A stretch of DNA of 64,000 nucleotides from Roseibium porphyridii (GCF_026191725.2 NZ_CP120863.1:786001-850000); one strand, 5' to 3'. Positions 17,080 through 26,300 are shown, counted from the first letter of the stretch. Notes: generated from the letters alone by a model not told the origin. Numbers and translations: made by a program.

Positions 17080-17101
17080 TTGCGAGAGAAAAATCTCGCA
17101 A
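17080..17101. promoter_or_regulatory. Perfect inverted repeat in the ccr-ecm divergent promoter region
   Basis: Arms TTGCGAGA and TCTCGCAA are separated by six bases (GAAAAA), in the 391-base spacer between two pathway genes. A second short palindrome, GCAATTGC, lies at 16961-16968. The size and placement suit a dimeric repressor or activator shared by ccr and ecm. The regulator is not identified. There is no T run, so a terminator is unlikely. No gene lies in the rest of 16920-17310. Confidence 0.5.
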
Positions 17102-17310
17102 GCGCGTAAATTCGGGTGCACGTGTTGCGGGATGTCACAAACCGACCAAAGCCGTGTTGCCGAGTGCGAAAAAAACAGGCTGGAGAATGCCTTAGAACAT
17201 CCATTGATCGTGGCTATACGGTCTGGGTGTTGGGCCAATTGAGGATTGATCAGGCGAACGGATTTCATGTGTAGTCTTGCAGGCCGGTCGATCACGGAGG
17301 AGATAGCGGT

Positions 17311-19308
17311 ATGAGCGCAACAGGTGAAAAGGGGCAGGAGCGGGATCGGCCCTGGATTTTCCGGACCTATGCGGGTCATTCAACAGCCGCTGAATCAAAC
17401 AAACTCTACCGGGGCAATCTCGCAAAAGGGCAGACCGGCTTGTCCGTTGCGTTCGATCTGCCAACCCAGACTGGGTATGATCCTGATGATCAGCTGGCAC
17501 GTGGTGAAGTCGGCAAGGTTGGTGTGCCGGTTGCTCATCTTGGCGATATGCATACGCTCTTTGACGAGATTCCGCTGGAACGCATGAACACGTCCATGAC
17601 GATCAATGCCACGGCGCCCTGGCTTCTGTCGCTCTATATTGCGGCCGCTGACGAACAGGGAGCTGACCGGAAGCTTCTTTCAGGCACCACCCAGAACGAC
17701 ATCATCAAGGAATATCTGTCTCGCGGTACGTATGTGTTTCCACCCGCGCCGTCGCTCAGACTGACAACGGACGTGATCGCCTGGACATATTCCAACATGC
17801 CCAAGTGGAATCCGATGAATGTCTGCTCCTATCACTTGCAGGAGGCAGGTGCCACGCCGGTCCAGGAATTGTCCTTTGCGCTTGCAACGGCTGTCGCCAT
17901 TTTGGACTCCATGAAGGCTAGCGGTGCCATTCCTGACGAAGACTTTCCCAAGGCGGTCGGCCGGATCTCCTTCTTCGTCAACGCCGGTATGCGTTTCGTC
18001 ACCGAGATGTGCAAGATGCGTGCGTTCACTGAACTCTGGGACGAGATCTGCCGTGAACGGTACGCTGTCGAGGAGGAGCGTTACCGTCGTTTCCGCTATG
18101 GCGTTCAGGTCAATTCTCTTGGCTTGACCGAACCGCAACCGGAAAACAACGTCTATCGCATCCTACTTGAAATGCTTGCGGTCGTGTTGTCCAAAAACGC
18201 ACGCGCGCGTGCGGTCCAGTTGCCGGCCTGGAACGAAGCGCTTGGCCTTCCACGTCCGTTTGACCAACAGTGGTCTTTGAGAATGCAGCAGATTGTCGCC
18301 TACGAAACGGATCTGCTGGAATATGCCGACATTTTTGATGGGTCGACGGAGATCACGAAAAAGGTTGAAGCGCTGAAAGCGGAAGCGCGTGAGGAGCTGG
18401 CCCGGATCGACGCAATGGGAGGTGCCGTCGCGGCCGTGGATTCCAGTTATATGAAGCGCAAGCTTGTGGAGAGCAACTCGGCGCGGTTGGCGGCAATTGA
18501 AGCTGGAGATCAAGTGGTCGTCGGTGTCAATCGATGGACGGACAGTGAACCGTCTCCATTGGCAACAGGGGACGATGGTGCAATCCTGACAGTTCCCGAA
18601 CATGTTGAAGGCGAGGCCATTGAAAAGCTCAAGGCCTGGCGCGATGCGCGCGATGATGCGGCTGTTGAGCAAGCCCTTGAAGATTTGAAGTCGGCCGCGC
18701 AGGAAGGCCGCAATATCATGGAGCCCTCGATCGCGGCGGCCAAGGCCGGCGTCACCACGGGCGAATGGGGCCGAACGCTGCGCCAGGTCTTTGGAGAATA
18801 CCGCGCTCCGACCGGCGTCGGTCAGGCAGTGCGTGATGAAGCTGGTGACCTCGCAGCGGTTCGAGGTGACGTTGACGTCGTTTCAAAGACGCTCGGGCGA
18901 CGGTTGAAGTTCCTGGTCGGAAAGCCGGGTCTCGATGGTCATTCCAACGGTGCCGAACAAATCGCCGTGCGCGCGCGCGATTGCGGCATGGAAGTGGTTT
19001 ATGAGGGTATCCGACTGACACCGGCTCAAATCGTCAATGCGGCAGTCGAGGAAGATGTCCACGTGATTGGACTGTCGATCCTGTCCGGGTCTCACTTGGC
19101 GTTGGTGCGAGATGTCATGGAGAAGTTGCGTGCAACAGGCGCAGATGACATTCCAGTCGTGGTGGGCGGCATCATTCCGGATGAGGATGCTGCGAAGCTG
19201 AAGGCCATGGGCGTTGCGGCGGTCTATACGCCAAAGGACTTCCAGCTAACCGACATCATGGCCGATGTTGTGAAAATTGTCGGAACGCGTGCGGATGAGG
19301 CGGCCTAG
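17311..19308 (+). CDS. ecm: (2R)-Ethylmalonyl-CoA mutase, B12-dependent
   Basis: A 665-residue adenosylcobalamin enzyme converting ethylmalonyl-CoA to methylsuccinyl-CoA, directly after Ccr in the pathway. The N-terminal TIM-barrel domain begins with RTYAGHSTAAESN and contains FDLPTQTGYD and NTSMTINATAPW. The C-terminal B12 domain holds KPGLDGHSNGAEQIA (the D-x-H-x-x-G cobalt ligand motif) near residue 545 and GLSILSGSH near 590. Single-chain architecture and the insert after the catalytic domain match Ecm better than methylmalonyl-CoA mutase, as does its position opposite ccr. AGGAG lies seven to eight bases before the ATG. Confidence 0.94.
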   Translation: MSATGEKGQERDRPWIFRTYAGHSTAAESNKLYRGNLAKGQTGLSVAFDLPTQTGYDPDDQLARGEVGKVGVPVAHLGDMHTLFDEIPLERMNTSMTINATAPWLLSLYIAAADEQGADRKLLSGTTQNDIIKEYLSRGTYVFPPAPSLRLTTDVIAWTYSNMPKWNPMNVCSYHLQEAGATPVQELSFALATAVAILDSMKASGAIPDEDFPKAVGRISFFVNAGMRFVTEMCKMRAFTELWDEICRERYAVEEERYRRFRYGVQVNSLGLTEPQPENNVYRILLEMLAVVLSKNARARAVQLPAWNEALGLPRPFDQQWSLRMQQIVAYETDLLEYADIFDGSTEITKKVEALKAEAREELARIDAMGGAVAAVDSSYMKRKLVESNSARLAAIEAGDQVVVGVNRWTDSEPSPLATGDDGAILTVPEHVEGEAIEKLKAWRDARDDAAVEQALEDLKSAAQEGRNIMEPSIAAAKAGVTTGEWGRTLRQVFGEYRAPTGVGQAVRDEAGDLAAVRGDVDVVSKTLGRRLKFLVGKPGLDGHSNGAEQIAVRARDCGMEVVYEGIRLTPAQIVNAAVEEDVHVIGLSILSGSHLALVRDVMEKLRATGADDIPVVVGGIIPDEDAAKLKAMGVAAVYTPKDFQLTDIMADVVKIVGTRADEAA

Positions 19309-19500
19309 GTCCGTGCAAGGCGGGACAGCTCGACCGAACTGGAGTGCGCGGATAGTTCAGCTCTGTCCTGACGCTGGGCTGGCTATTGTCCTATCCGAAA
19401 CAACGGGTTAACTTAACGTAAAGCTTTGTTAACTCTTTGTTGAGATATTCAGGAAGGTTTGCCAGAAGGCGAACCCTCTCTGAATGGCCAGGAGGCCGGA

Positions 19501-19881
19501 ATGGCGACGATTGAGCGGCCGCACTCGGCCCAGGTCGTGGCGCATGCGACAGAGTATCCAGCGGACCGCGACGGTGACGGCACCGGCTACGACCGCAGAA
19601 AGAAGCGTAACACCGCAGAGCGCCATGAAACACAAACCGGAGGGTCTGAGGACAATCCGGCGGTTCTTGTAGAGTCTCATCCTGTTGACAGTCATGCGCT
19701 TGACGGCGTCGCGGCCTATCGTGCGGCTGCCTTGAGTGCCTTGGAACCAAGCGTTGATCACGGTCCGGTCAACCCGCTCCGGGGGCCCGTGGACCGATTG
19801 CCGGCGGACAACATTCGTCATGCCTATGAAGACCATGGCGATACGGAGCCGCTGCCGCATGAAGTCAACGTTGCGACTTGA
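19501..19881 (+). CDS. Small hydrophilic protein of unknown function
   Basis: A 126-residue protein without recognised domain, membrane segment or signal. It is rich in His, Asp and Arg and probably largely disordered. It is accepted because AGGAGG sits six bases before the ATG, the frame is sustained, and the gap between ecm and the next gene would otherwise be 700 bases. The opposite strand is also open over this stretch, so confidence is moderate. Confidence 0.5.
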   Translation: MATIERPHSAQVVAHATEYPADRDGDGTGYDRRKKRNTAERHETQTGGSEDNPAVLVESHPVDSHALDGVAAYRAAALSALEPSVDHGPVNPLRGPVDRLPADNIRHAYEDHGDTEPLPHEVNVAT

Positions 19882-20070
19882 GTCATCGTTGCAGCCCACC
19901 CGGCAGTTGATCACCCCTTAGCTTAAGCGCTCAGCTCTTGCGTCCCGCTGGCCGAGCGGCTATGTCGCGGGTAAGTAATCCTACGTATCTCGCAATTTGC
20001 GATGACAAGGGTGGGGCAGATCTGGTGCAAACCACGATTGATCTCGAGGTTTGGCCGCAGCAGGGGCGCA

Positions 20071-21066
20071 TTGGTCTTGGTCGATACGATTTTGAATTTG
20101 GCGGCACAAAACCTGTTGTCGCCTATCATTCTGTTTTTTGCTCTTGGCCTGGCAGCAGCTCTGGTCCGCTCCGACCTTTCGGTGCCGGAGGCAGCTGCAA
20201 AAACCCTCTCGATCTATCTATTGTTTGCGATCGGCTTCAAAGGCGGTGTCAGTGTCAGCGATCATGGTGTCGACGCCACGCTGGTTTTTTCGCTGATAGC
20301 GGGGTTGATCCTGTCTTTTCTCCTGCCGTTTGTTGCATTTGGCCTATTGCGAGTGATGACACGGCTTGATGCTTTGGACGCAGCCGCGGTCGCTGGCCAC
20401 TACGGCTCGATTTCAATCGTGACATTCGTCGCGGCCACGTCGGTTCTGCAAAGCCAGGGCATAGCCAGCGAAGGCTATCTGGTTGCCGTTGCTGCCGTCA
20501 TGGAAGCGCCCGCGATCCTGTCGGCCTTGTGGCTTGCCGCCAGGTTTTCAACACAGGCGGCCAATGAGGGCCGGGCACAGGATTCCAAGGGGCTCTTAAG
20601 GGAAATTCTTTTTAACGGTTCAATCGTTTTGCTGGTCGGATCCTTCGTGATCGGGTTCCTGTCGGGCCCACAAGGCTTGTCGGATATCGAGAGCTTCATT
20701 GTTGCTCCCTTCAAAGGTGTGCTTTGCCTGTTCCTTCTGGATATGGGTCTGGTCGCTGGCCGCGGCCTCAGGTCGAGTGCGCATTATCTGCGTCCCGGGT
20801 TGATCCTTTTCGGTATTGTCATGCCGATCATTGGTTCCTTTGCCGGTCTGATCGCCGCCAGCATGATCGGCCTTTCCACGGGAGGCACGGTATTGCTCAT
20901 GACGCTGAGCGCATCGGCGTCCTATATTGCGGTGCCGGCTGCAATGAGGGTTGCCTTGCCCGAAGCCAATCCATCAATTTACCTGACCATGTCACTCGGG
21001 ATTACCTTTCCGTTCAATCTGACGATCGGTATTCCGCTATATCTATCGCTTGCGCAGGTCATTTGA
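20071..21066 (+). CDS. sbtA: SbtA-type sodium-dependent bicarbonate permease
   Basis: About 331 residues, with some ten hydrophobic helices in two inverted halves and a hydrophilic break near residues 170-190. Family features include IGFKGGVSV and the GHYGSISIVTFVAA motif. Family members import bicarbonate with sodium in cyanobacteria, and homologues are spread through proteobacteria. No ATG fits. TTG at 20071 follows AGGGG by four bases, with TTG at 20077 as alternative, and an upstream ATG (20002) would add a poorly hydrophobic tail. The PII-like gene follows within 11 bases and carbonic anhydrase comes next, which supports the bicarbonate role. Confidence 0.85.
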   Translation: MVLVDTILNLAAQNLLSPIILFFALGLAAALVRSDLSVPEAAAKTLSIYLLFAIGFKGGVSVSDHGVDATLVFSLIAGLILSFLLPFVAFGLLRVMTRLDALDAAAVAGHYGSISIVTFVAATSVLQSQGIASEGYLVAVAAVMEAPAILSALWLAARFSTQAANEGRAQDSKGLLREILFNGSIVLLVGSFVIGFLSGPQGLSDIESFIVAPFKGVLCLFLLDMGLVAGRGLRSSAHYLRPGLILFGIVMPIIGSFAGLIAASMIGLSTGGTVLLMTLSASASYIAVPAAMRVALPEANPSIYLTMSLGITFPFNLTIGIPLYLSLAQVI

Positions 21067-21076
21067 GGATGTCGCC

Positions 21077-21388
21077 ATGGAAATGAAAGACGCCAAAAGA
21101 GTCGAAATCACCATCGAGGCACCGATGGAAACGCGGCTGACGGATGCACTCGATGGAGCAGGTGTGACGGGCTATACGATTTTGCCGGTTATGGGCGGCA
21201 GCGGGCGGTCCGGGCGCTGGAGTCGTGAGGGTCAGGTTTCGCGCGCTGGTGGCATGATCCAGATTATCTGCATCATCCGGCCTGACCGATTGGATGCGCT
21301 TTTGGAGGCGGCTTTCAGCGTCGTGGAACGGCATATCGGTGTCGTCACCGTGACAGACTGCTCTGTGCTACGCGCGGAACGCTTCTGA
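21077..21388 (+). CDS. sbtB: SbtB-like PII signalling protein
   Basis: A 103-residue small trimeric PII-family protein. The strand VEITIEAPMETRLTDAL, the T-loop region PVMGGSGRSGRWSREG, IICIIRPDRLDALLEAAFSVV and the end GVVTVTDCSVLR follow the SbtB pattern and not GlnB (no uridylylated Tyr motif). SbtB proteins bind adenine nucleotides, including cAMP, and gate SbtA. GAGGA lies seven bases before the ATG at 21077. It overlaps no neighbour and is probably translated from the sbtA transcript. Confidence 0.85.
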   Translation: MEMKDAKRVEITIEAPMETRLTDALDGAGVTGYTILPVMGGSGRSGRWSREGQVSRAGGMIQIICIIRPDRLDALLEAAFSVVERHIGVVTVTDCSVLRAERF

Positions 21389-21497
21389 TTTATACGGTAA
21401 TATACGTATATCATCGGATTTTTTCGTTTCAGGAAGCTGATAAAAAGGTCTTTTGAGGAAGCTGCCACGCTGGCGGCGCAAATCGGGAGATCGGCAT

Positions 21498-22172
21498 TTG
21501 AGCTTGCCCAAGCATCTGCTGGATGGTTACGAACGCTATCTGAACAAGGGTTTTGTCAGGAATCGTGAGACCCACGAAAGGCTCGCCCTTTACGGGCAAA
21601 AACCGGAGGTGATGGTCATCTCCTGCTGCGACAGCCGTGTAACCCCCGAAGGCATCTTCAACATGGGTCCTGGTGAGCTCTTTGTTGTACGCAATGTCGC
21701 AAATCTCGTTCCGCCTTATGAAGATACAGAAGGTCAGCACGGCACCAGTGCAGCGATCGAGTTCGGGGTCGGTAGCCTCAAGGTCAAGCATATCGTCGTC
21801 ATGGGGCACGGACAGTGCGGCGGCGTTAAAGCGTTCCGTGAACATGCCAATGCGCCAATGGAAACGGGACAGTTTATCGGCCGTTGGATCAAGTTGCTGG
21901 AACCTGCTGCGATCGCAATGGCGTGCATGCCTCTGGATCAGGCGGACGACCCGCAACTGGCCATGGAATATGCCGGGATACGCCAGTCGCTGAAAAACCT
22001 GATGACATTTCCATTCGTTGAAAAAGCTGTTCAGGACGAGACCCTGCGGCTCCACGGTGCCTGGTTCGATATCGGTTCCGGTGAACTCAGGGTCATGAAC
22101 GAAGACAGCCAACGCTTTGAAGAGGTCGAGCATCCGCCGATCAAAGTGATCGCGCAATCAGCAGGCCACTGA
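21498..22172 (+). CDS. Beta-class carbonic anhydrase
   Basis: A 224-residue zinc enzyme interconverting CO2 and bicarbonate. Zinc and catalytic residues are in ISCCDSRVTP (Cys, Asp, Arg) and MGHGQCGGVKA (His, Cys). VVRNVANLVPP and GTSAAIEFGVGSLKVKHIVV are typical of the beta class. No signal peptide, so it is cytoplasmic. TTG at 21498 with GGGAG eight bases upstream gives the usual N-terminus MSLPKHLLDGYERY. TTG at 21453 is the alternative. It follows sbtA-sbtB in the same direction, making a bicarbonate uptake and conversion module. Confidence 0.93.
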   Translation: MSLPKHLLDGYERYLNKGFVRNRETHERLALYGQKPEVMVISCCDSRVTPEGIFNMGPGELFVVRNVANLVPPYEDTEGQHGTSAAIEFGVGSLKVKHIVVMGHGQCGGVKAFREHANAPMETGQFIGRWIKLLEPAAIAMACMPLDQADDPQLAMEYAGIRQSLKNLMTFPFVEKAVQDETLRLHGAWFDIGSGELRVMNEDSQRFEEVEHPPIKVIAQSAGH

Positions 22173-22174
22173 CG

Positions 22175-22696
22175 TTGACGCATATTGATCCTGAGCTTTA
22201 TCGACGCATGGCAGCCTATAATAGCTGGATGACGCAAAAGGCCTATGAGGCGGCAGGCAATCTGAGTGATGCGGAGCGAAAAGCGGACAAAGGTGCGTTT
22301 TTCCGGTCCGTGCATTCCACGCTCAACCATATCCTGTTCGCAGACAGGGCCTGGATGCGGCGATTTACCGGCCGTCCCTATGACATTAAGGGAATGGGGG
22401 TCGACCTCTTTGATAATTTTGACGAACTGACGACCGCGCACCTTCAGATCTGCGATGATATCAATGTCTTTGCGGATGAGCTGTCTGAAGATTGGCTCTC
22501 TGGCACGCTTGAATGGACGAGTGTGACTGATCGCAAGACGCGCCGGCGTCCACGTTGGCTGCTGGTGACACACATGTTCAATCATCAAACGCACCACCGG
22601 GGTCAACTATCGACCCTGCTGTTTCAGGCAGGAATAGACATTGGCGTGACTGATCTGCCTTTCATGCCAGATCTGATTGGCGAATATTCCGACTAA
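22175..22696 (+). CDS. DinB-family metalloprotein
   Basis: A 173-residue four-helix-bundle protein of the DinB/YfiT superfamily. The putative metal-binding His residues are in HSTLNHILFADRAWMRRF and FNHQTHHRGQLSTLL. AAYNSWMTQKAYEAA marks helix 1. Family members include thiol-dependent transferases and proteins of unknown activity, and the name alone does not establish a DNA-damage role. The TTG start lies two bases after the carbonic anhydrase stop, so they are probably co-transcribed. An ATG at 22208 is a shorter alternative. Confidence 0.85.
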   Translation: MTHIDPELYRRMAAYNSWMTQKAYEAAGNLSDAERKADKGAFFRSVHSTLNHILFADRAWMRRFTGRPYDIKGMGVDLFDNFDELTTAHLQICDDINVFADELSEDWLSGTLEWTSVTDRKTRRRPRWLLVTHMFNHQTHHRGQLSTLLFQAGIDIGVTDLPFMPDLIGEYSD

Positions 22697-22734
22697 CGAA
22701 AGATTTTATGCGCGCAGCTCTGGGTGCCTTGCGG

Positions 22735-23823
22735 CTAACAGGCAACGGTACGCCGTAATGCACCGAGATCTGTTTTGAGAATTGATTTTCGGAACGTGCG
22801 AAGAAGCTGCTGATCGAGTTTGCTGCCCATCTCCGACATGATCGAAAAAGCCTGTCGTGGACTGTAACTGTCCTTATAGGCGCGTTTTTCAGTAAGCGCG
22901 GAATAGATATCGACGATTGTGACCATCCGAACGGAATCCGGAATGCTTTCGCCGCTGAGGCGGTCAGGGTATCCAGAGCCATCGAGCATCTCGTGATGCC
23001 AGACGGCCATGTCGACCACTTCTTTTGGAACTTCCTTGCGCCCGCGCAGAATTTCCTGGCTGAAACGTGGGTGTCTGTTGACCAGATCACGTTCTTCGGC
23101 GTTCAGTTTTGCCGGTTTGTCGAGCACCGACAAGGGTATCCTGACTTTTCCCAGGTCGTGGACGAGTCCGCCAAGGCCCAGCATGTATTGCTTCTGTTCC
23201 GGCAAGCCGAGAGCTTTTGCAAAACCGACCGCATGTCCCGTCACCATCATTGTGTGGCAATAGGTGTGACTGTGGTGCTGTTGAACGGCGGAAAGCCAGT
23301 TGTCGAGCCCTTCAGTGCATATCGTATTTGTTATGTCCACCGCACTTCTTGCGAGTTTGGGAACAGGAAGCGGTGCGTCGTTCAGGATCGCCTGAGACAT
23401 CTGATCGAGTGCAGAGCACGCGGCATTAACTGCACTTCCCATCTGGCTGGAGCAGTTCGTGCCCAGGTTCGGTTTCGAGTAGTTGCCGAGCAACTCTCGA
23501 AGTTTGACCATTAGTGAGGCGAAGTCGTCCTTGTGGACCAGATTGTAAATCCCGAGTTCCCGCGCCTGAAACACCTGATGACGGCTCTTTGTATCGAGCA
23601 CACAGAGCTTTTCCAGAACGGAGTTGTTACTCATGCTCTTGAGCCGACTGAGACAGTCGCGCGTCATGTTTTCAAGATCGACGATGAGCAAGGCGGGGCT
23701 ATCGAAGGACAGGGACTGGAGTTTGTCGTAGGCCACCAGCTCGGCCGGATATACAGCCGTGATTTGCAATAATTGCTGCGGAACAGACCCAAGGTTCTCA
23801 ACTGCAATAATAACTCGTTTCAT
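22735..23823 (-). CDS. HD-GYP domain protein, candidate cyclic-di-GMP phosphodiesterase
   Basis: A 362-residue protein. The C-terminal HD-GYP domain (about 175-350) is complete by eye: SHTYCHTMMVTGHAV, the catalytic LVHDLGKVRIP (HD), NRHPRFSQEIL, and the signature HHEMLDGSGYPDRLSG. The N-terminal 120 residues look like a degenerate receiver domain (LLIVDLENMTRDCLSRLK, FQARELGIYNLVHKDD) without a complete acidic pocket. Such proteins hydrolyse cyclic-di-GMP. It converges with the DinB gene and stands alone. Confidence 0.88.
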   Translation of the reverse strand: MKRVIIAVENLGSVPQQLLQITAVYPAELVAYDKLQSLSFDSPALLIVDLENMTRDCLSRLKSMSNNSVLEKLCVLDTKSRHQVFQARELGIYNLVHKDDFASLMVKLRELLGNYSKPNLGTNCSSQMGSAVNAACSALDQMSQAILNDAPLPVPKLARSAVDITNTICTEGLDNWLSAVQQHHSHTYCHTMMVTGHAVGFAKALGLPEQKQYMLGLGGLVHDLGKVRIPLSVLDKPAKLNAEERDLVNRHPRFSQEILRGRKEVPKEVVDMAVWHHEMLDGSGYPDRLSGESIPDSVRMVTIVDIYSALTEKRAYKDSYSPRQAFSIMSEMGSKLDQQLLRTFRKSILKTDLGALRRTVAC

Positions 23824-24252
23824 GAAAAACTACTTGTCCCGCGAGAAATACCGGACGTTTTTTCTATTCTATTTTCGTAAAAAAATAATTAGTGGAGTAA
23901 AGCCTTTCTGAGTGTCGATTTATTGTTAGTTGGTCCGTTCAGGAGCCTATCCATTCCTTAGTAATTGTCAAAAATACCTAATGTTGACGCGTTTATACTT
24001 ATGTTCATTTAGACTTCAGGTTGCGGTGCAGCAAATTGAGTGTCTTTCCAGCGGCAAAAGATTGCCTCAATCGAAGGAGCGGCCACTGGCACAAAGACAT
24101 CAGCGAAACCGCATGAACCGTGACTGTTGTCACAGGAGCTCTCTCAATTCTATTGAATATTTGTCATCAAGGTGTGCTCTCCGGCGCTTGACCGGGCCGC
24201 CTTTGAAACTTCTGTTTCACGCTTTGAAAAGGGCAAGAAGGGCTTAGACAAA
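23824..24252. other. Divergent, AT-rich intergenic region
   Basis: About 430 bases between the HD-GYP gene and the VWA gene. Composition is markedly AT-rich at 23850-24000. I see no gene, tRNA or clear terminator. Both promoters should lie here. Confidence 0.4.
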
Positions 24253-26280
24253 ATGATTATGGGAATAGACCAATTTTTCAGGTCGGCAGCATTGTTGCTG
24301 GCCTTATTTACTATTTCACTTCTGACCATTGGTGCGCAGGCACAAGATCGTGAACGCGCCATTCTTGTGCTGGATGGATCCGGCAGCATGTGGGGTCAGA
24401 TTGACGGCGTATCGAAGATCGAAATCGCGCGCGGCGAAATCGCCCAGATGCTGACAGGATGGGACAAGAACATCGACCTCGGTCTTATGACTTACGGTCA
24501 CCGGACCAAGGGCGATTGCAATGACATCGAGCTTGTTGTTCCACCTCAGCCATTGAACGGAAACGCGTTTCAAGGTGCTGTGAATTCTATCAGTCCCAAA
24601 GGAAAGACACCGCTTTCAACCGCAGTTCGTCTCGCGGCGGAAGAGATGCGCTTTACCGAAGAGCGTGCGACCGTTGTGCTTCTGAGTGATGGTCTTGAGA
24701 CCTGCGAAGCTGACCCTTGTGCGCTGGCTTCGTCCCTTGAAGCACAGGGTGTTGACTTTACTGCACATGTGATTGGTTTTGACATCTCGGCCAATGAAGC
24801 AAAGCAGCTTTCCTGCCTGGCCGAAAACACCGGCGGCCAGTTCTTTCTCGCCGGAAATTCCGGCGAGTTGACGGAAGCTCTGGCTCAGACGGTGCAGACA
24901 ATTGCCGTGACCGAACCTGAACCCGCTCCAGAGCCGGTGGTTGTTGCTGAAGCAAAGCCCGAGCCTGCGCCCGCACCTGCTGGCCCACAAGGCATTCAAG
25001 CACTCGCAAAGCTTTGTGAAACCTGCGACTTTCTGGAAAAGGATGTCTTTTGGTACCTTTATGAGGCCAAGGCCGATGCAAACGGCAAGCGCAAGGAAAT
25101 CAGCCGCAACAACAATGCACAGCCGATTTTTGAGACCGGCCAAGGAGAGTATCATCTCGGCGCCAAGTATGGTGAGGCCTATGTCAGCAGTGATTTCACG
25201 GTTTCTGCCGGACAGCTGACCGAAGGTGTGATCAACCTGAATGCAGGCAACCTGCGTGTTCGGGCTGAAGCCGCGCCAGGCGGCACATCCCTCAACGACA
25301 AGATGTTTTATTATGTCTACGAAGCCAAAAAGGATCTCGAAGGCAAGCGCAAGGAAGTGAGCCGGTCTGGTGCTGCCAACCACGTCTTCCGGCTGCCCGC
25401 GGGTGAGTACCATATTGTCGCCATTCACGGCAAAGCGCGTGCAACTGCGGATCTGACTGTCGAGGCTGGCGCTCTGACGGACCATGTTTTCGATATGAAT
25501 GCAGGGTATCTCAGGATCACAGGGGTCCCGACATCGGGAGCGGAACCGCTCAAGGACAATCAGTTCTACTATGTCTTTGAGGCGAAGAAGGACCTTGAAG
25601 GCAATCGCAGGGAAGTGGATCGGTCCGGCGCTGCGCAACCTTTGTTCCGGCTGAGTGCGGGCGACTATCACGTCGTTGCAACGCATGGCAAAGCGCGTAC
25701 ATCATTCGATGTCACGATCGGAGCTGATCAGCTGTCCGACGAAACCGTGGACATGAATGTCGGTTATCTCAGGATTGCCAATCTGTTGGCCGAAGGCCAG
25801 CCGCCGGTCGACAAGGACGTCTTTTACTATGTCTATGAAGCGAAGAAGGACCTTGAAGGCAAGCGTAAGGAAGTTGACCGGTCCGGCAATGCCAAGCCTT
25901 TGTTCCGGTTGAGTGCCGGCGACTATCACGTCCTTGCCACTTATGGCAATTCGAGCGTGACTGCAGATCTGACTGTCGACGCCGGTGCCCTGACGGACCA
26001 GACCATGGTCCAAAATGCCGGTGTGTTGCGTGCTGAAACAGTTCTTGAGGAAGGCGGCGCTGCGCTCGACAAAGGTGTCTTCTGGTATGTCATGAGCGGA
26101 CAGCAGGATCTGGAAGGAAAACGGGCGGAAATCACGCGTTCCGGCAATGCCAAGCCGATTTTTCGTCTCAAGGAAGGCAGCTATCAGTTGAATGTTCGCT
26201 ACGGGAACGAGACCTATAGTTTCCCGATGGACGTGTCAGCTGGAGAAGTGAAAGACGCATCATTGCTTCTGAAAAAGTAA
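24253..26280 (+). CDS. Exported von Willebrand A protein with five tandem C-terminal repeats
   Basis: A 675-residue protein. A signal peptide covers residues 1-31. A VWA domain follows with an intact MIDAS start, LVLDGSGSMWG near residue 40, plus KGKTPLSTAV and VVLLSDGLETCEADPC. A Pro/Glu/Ala-rich linker (about 220-255) leads into five repeats of about 85 residues, each with (F/W)YYVYEAKKDLEGKRKEV, PLFRLSAGDYHV and a closing DMNAGYLR. The repeats look like beta-sandwich modules. Metal-dependent binding to a protein partner in the envelope is expected. Start: ATG at 24253, possibly 24259. A perfect terminator follows. Confidence 0.85.
   Translation: MIMGIDQFFRSAALLLALFTISLLTIGAQAQDRERAILVLDGSGSMWGQIDGVSKIEIARGEIAQMLTGWDKNIDLGLMTYGHRTKGDCNDIELVVPPQPLNGNAFQGAVNSISPKGKTPLSTAVRLAAEEMRFTEERATVVLLSDGLETCEADPCALASSLEAQGVDFTAHVIGFDISANEAKQLSCLAENTGGQFFLAGNSGELTEALAQTVQTIAVTEPEPAPEPVVVAEAKPEPAPAPAGPQGIQALAKLCETCDFLEKDVFWYLYEAKADANGKRKEISRNNNAQPIFETGQGEYHLGAKYGEAYVSSDFTVSAGQLTEGVINLNAGNLRVRAEAAPGGTSLNDKMFYYVYEAKKDLEGKRKEVSRSGAANHVFRLPAGEYHIVAIHGKARATADLTVEAGALTDHVFDMNAGYLRITGVPTSGAEPLKDNQFYYVFEAKKDLEGNRREVDRSGAAQPLFRLSAGDYHVVATHGKARTSFDVTIGADQLSDETVDMNVGYLRIANLLAEGQPPVDKDVFYYVYEAKKDLEGKRKEVDRSGNAKPLFRLSAGDYHVLATYGNSSVTADLTVDAGALTDQTMVQNAGVLRAETVLEEGGAALDKGVFWYVMSGQQDLEGKRAEITRSGNAKPIFRLKEGSYQLNVRYGNETYSFPMDVSAGEVKDASLLLKK
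25018..26262 (+). repeat. Five tandem ~255-bp coding repeats in the VWA protein
   Basis: The units start near 25036, 25300, 25560, 25815 and 26070. They share the core phrase YVYEAKKDLEGKRKEVDRSG and the phrase FRLSAGDYHV. The middle three are the most alike. The first (EAKADANGKRKEISR) and last (MSGQQDLEGKRAEITR) are diverged, as expected for capping repeats. Confidence 0.85.
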
Positions 26281-26300
26281 GCCGACGAGACTTGACGCTC

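Noticed and set aside
19429..19914. Minus-strand frame of 161 codons opposite the small hydrophilic protein
   Set aside because: The plus-strand frame has AGGAGG at the right distance and the minus frame has no comparable start signal, though neither product is recognised.
22993..23514. Plus-strand frame of 173 codons opposite the HD-GYP gene
   Set aside because: It is fully antisense to conserved HD-GYP coding sequence and shows no domain.
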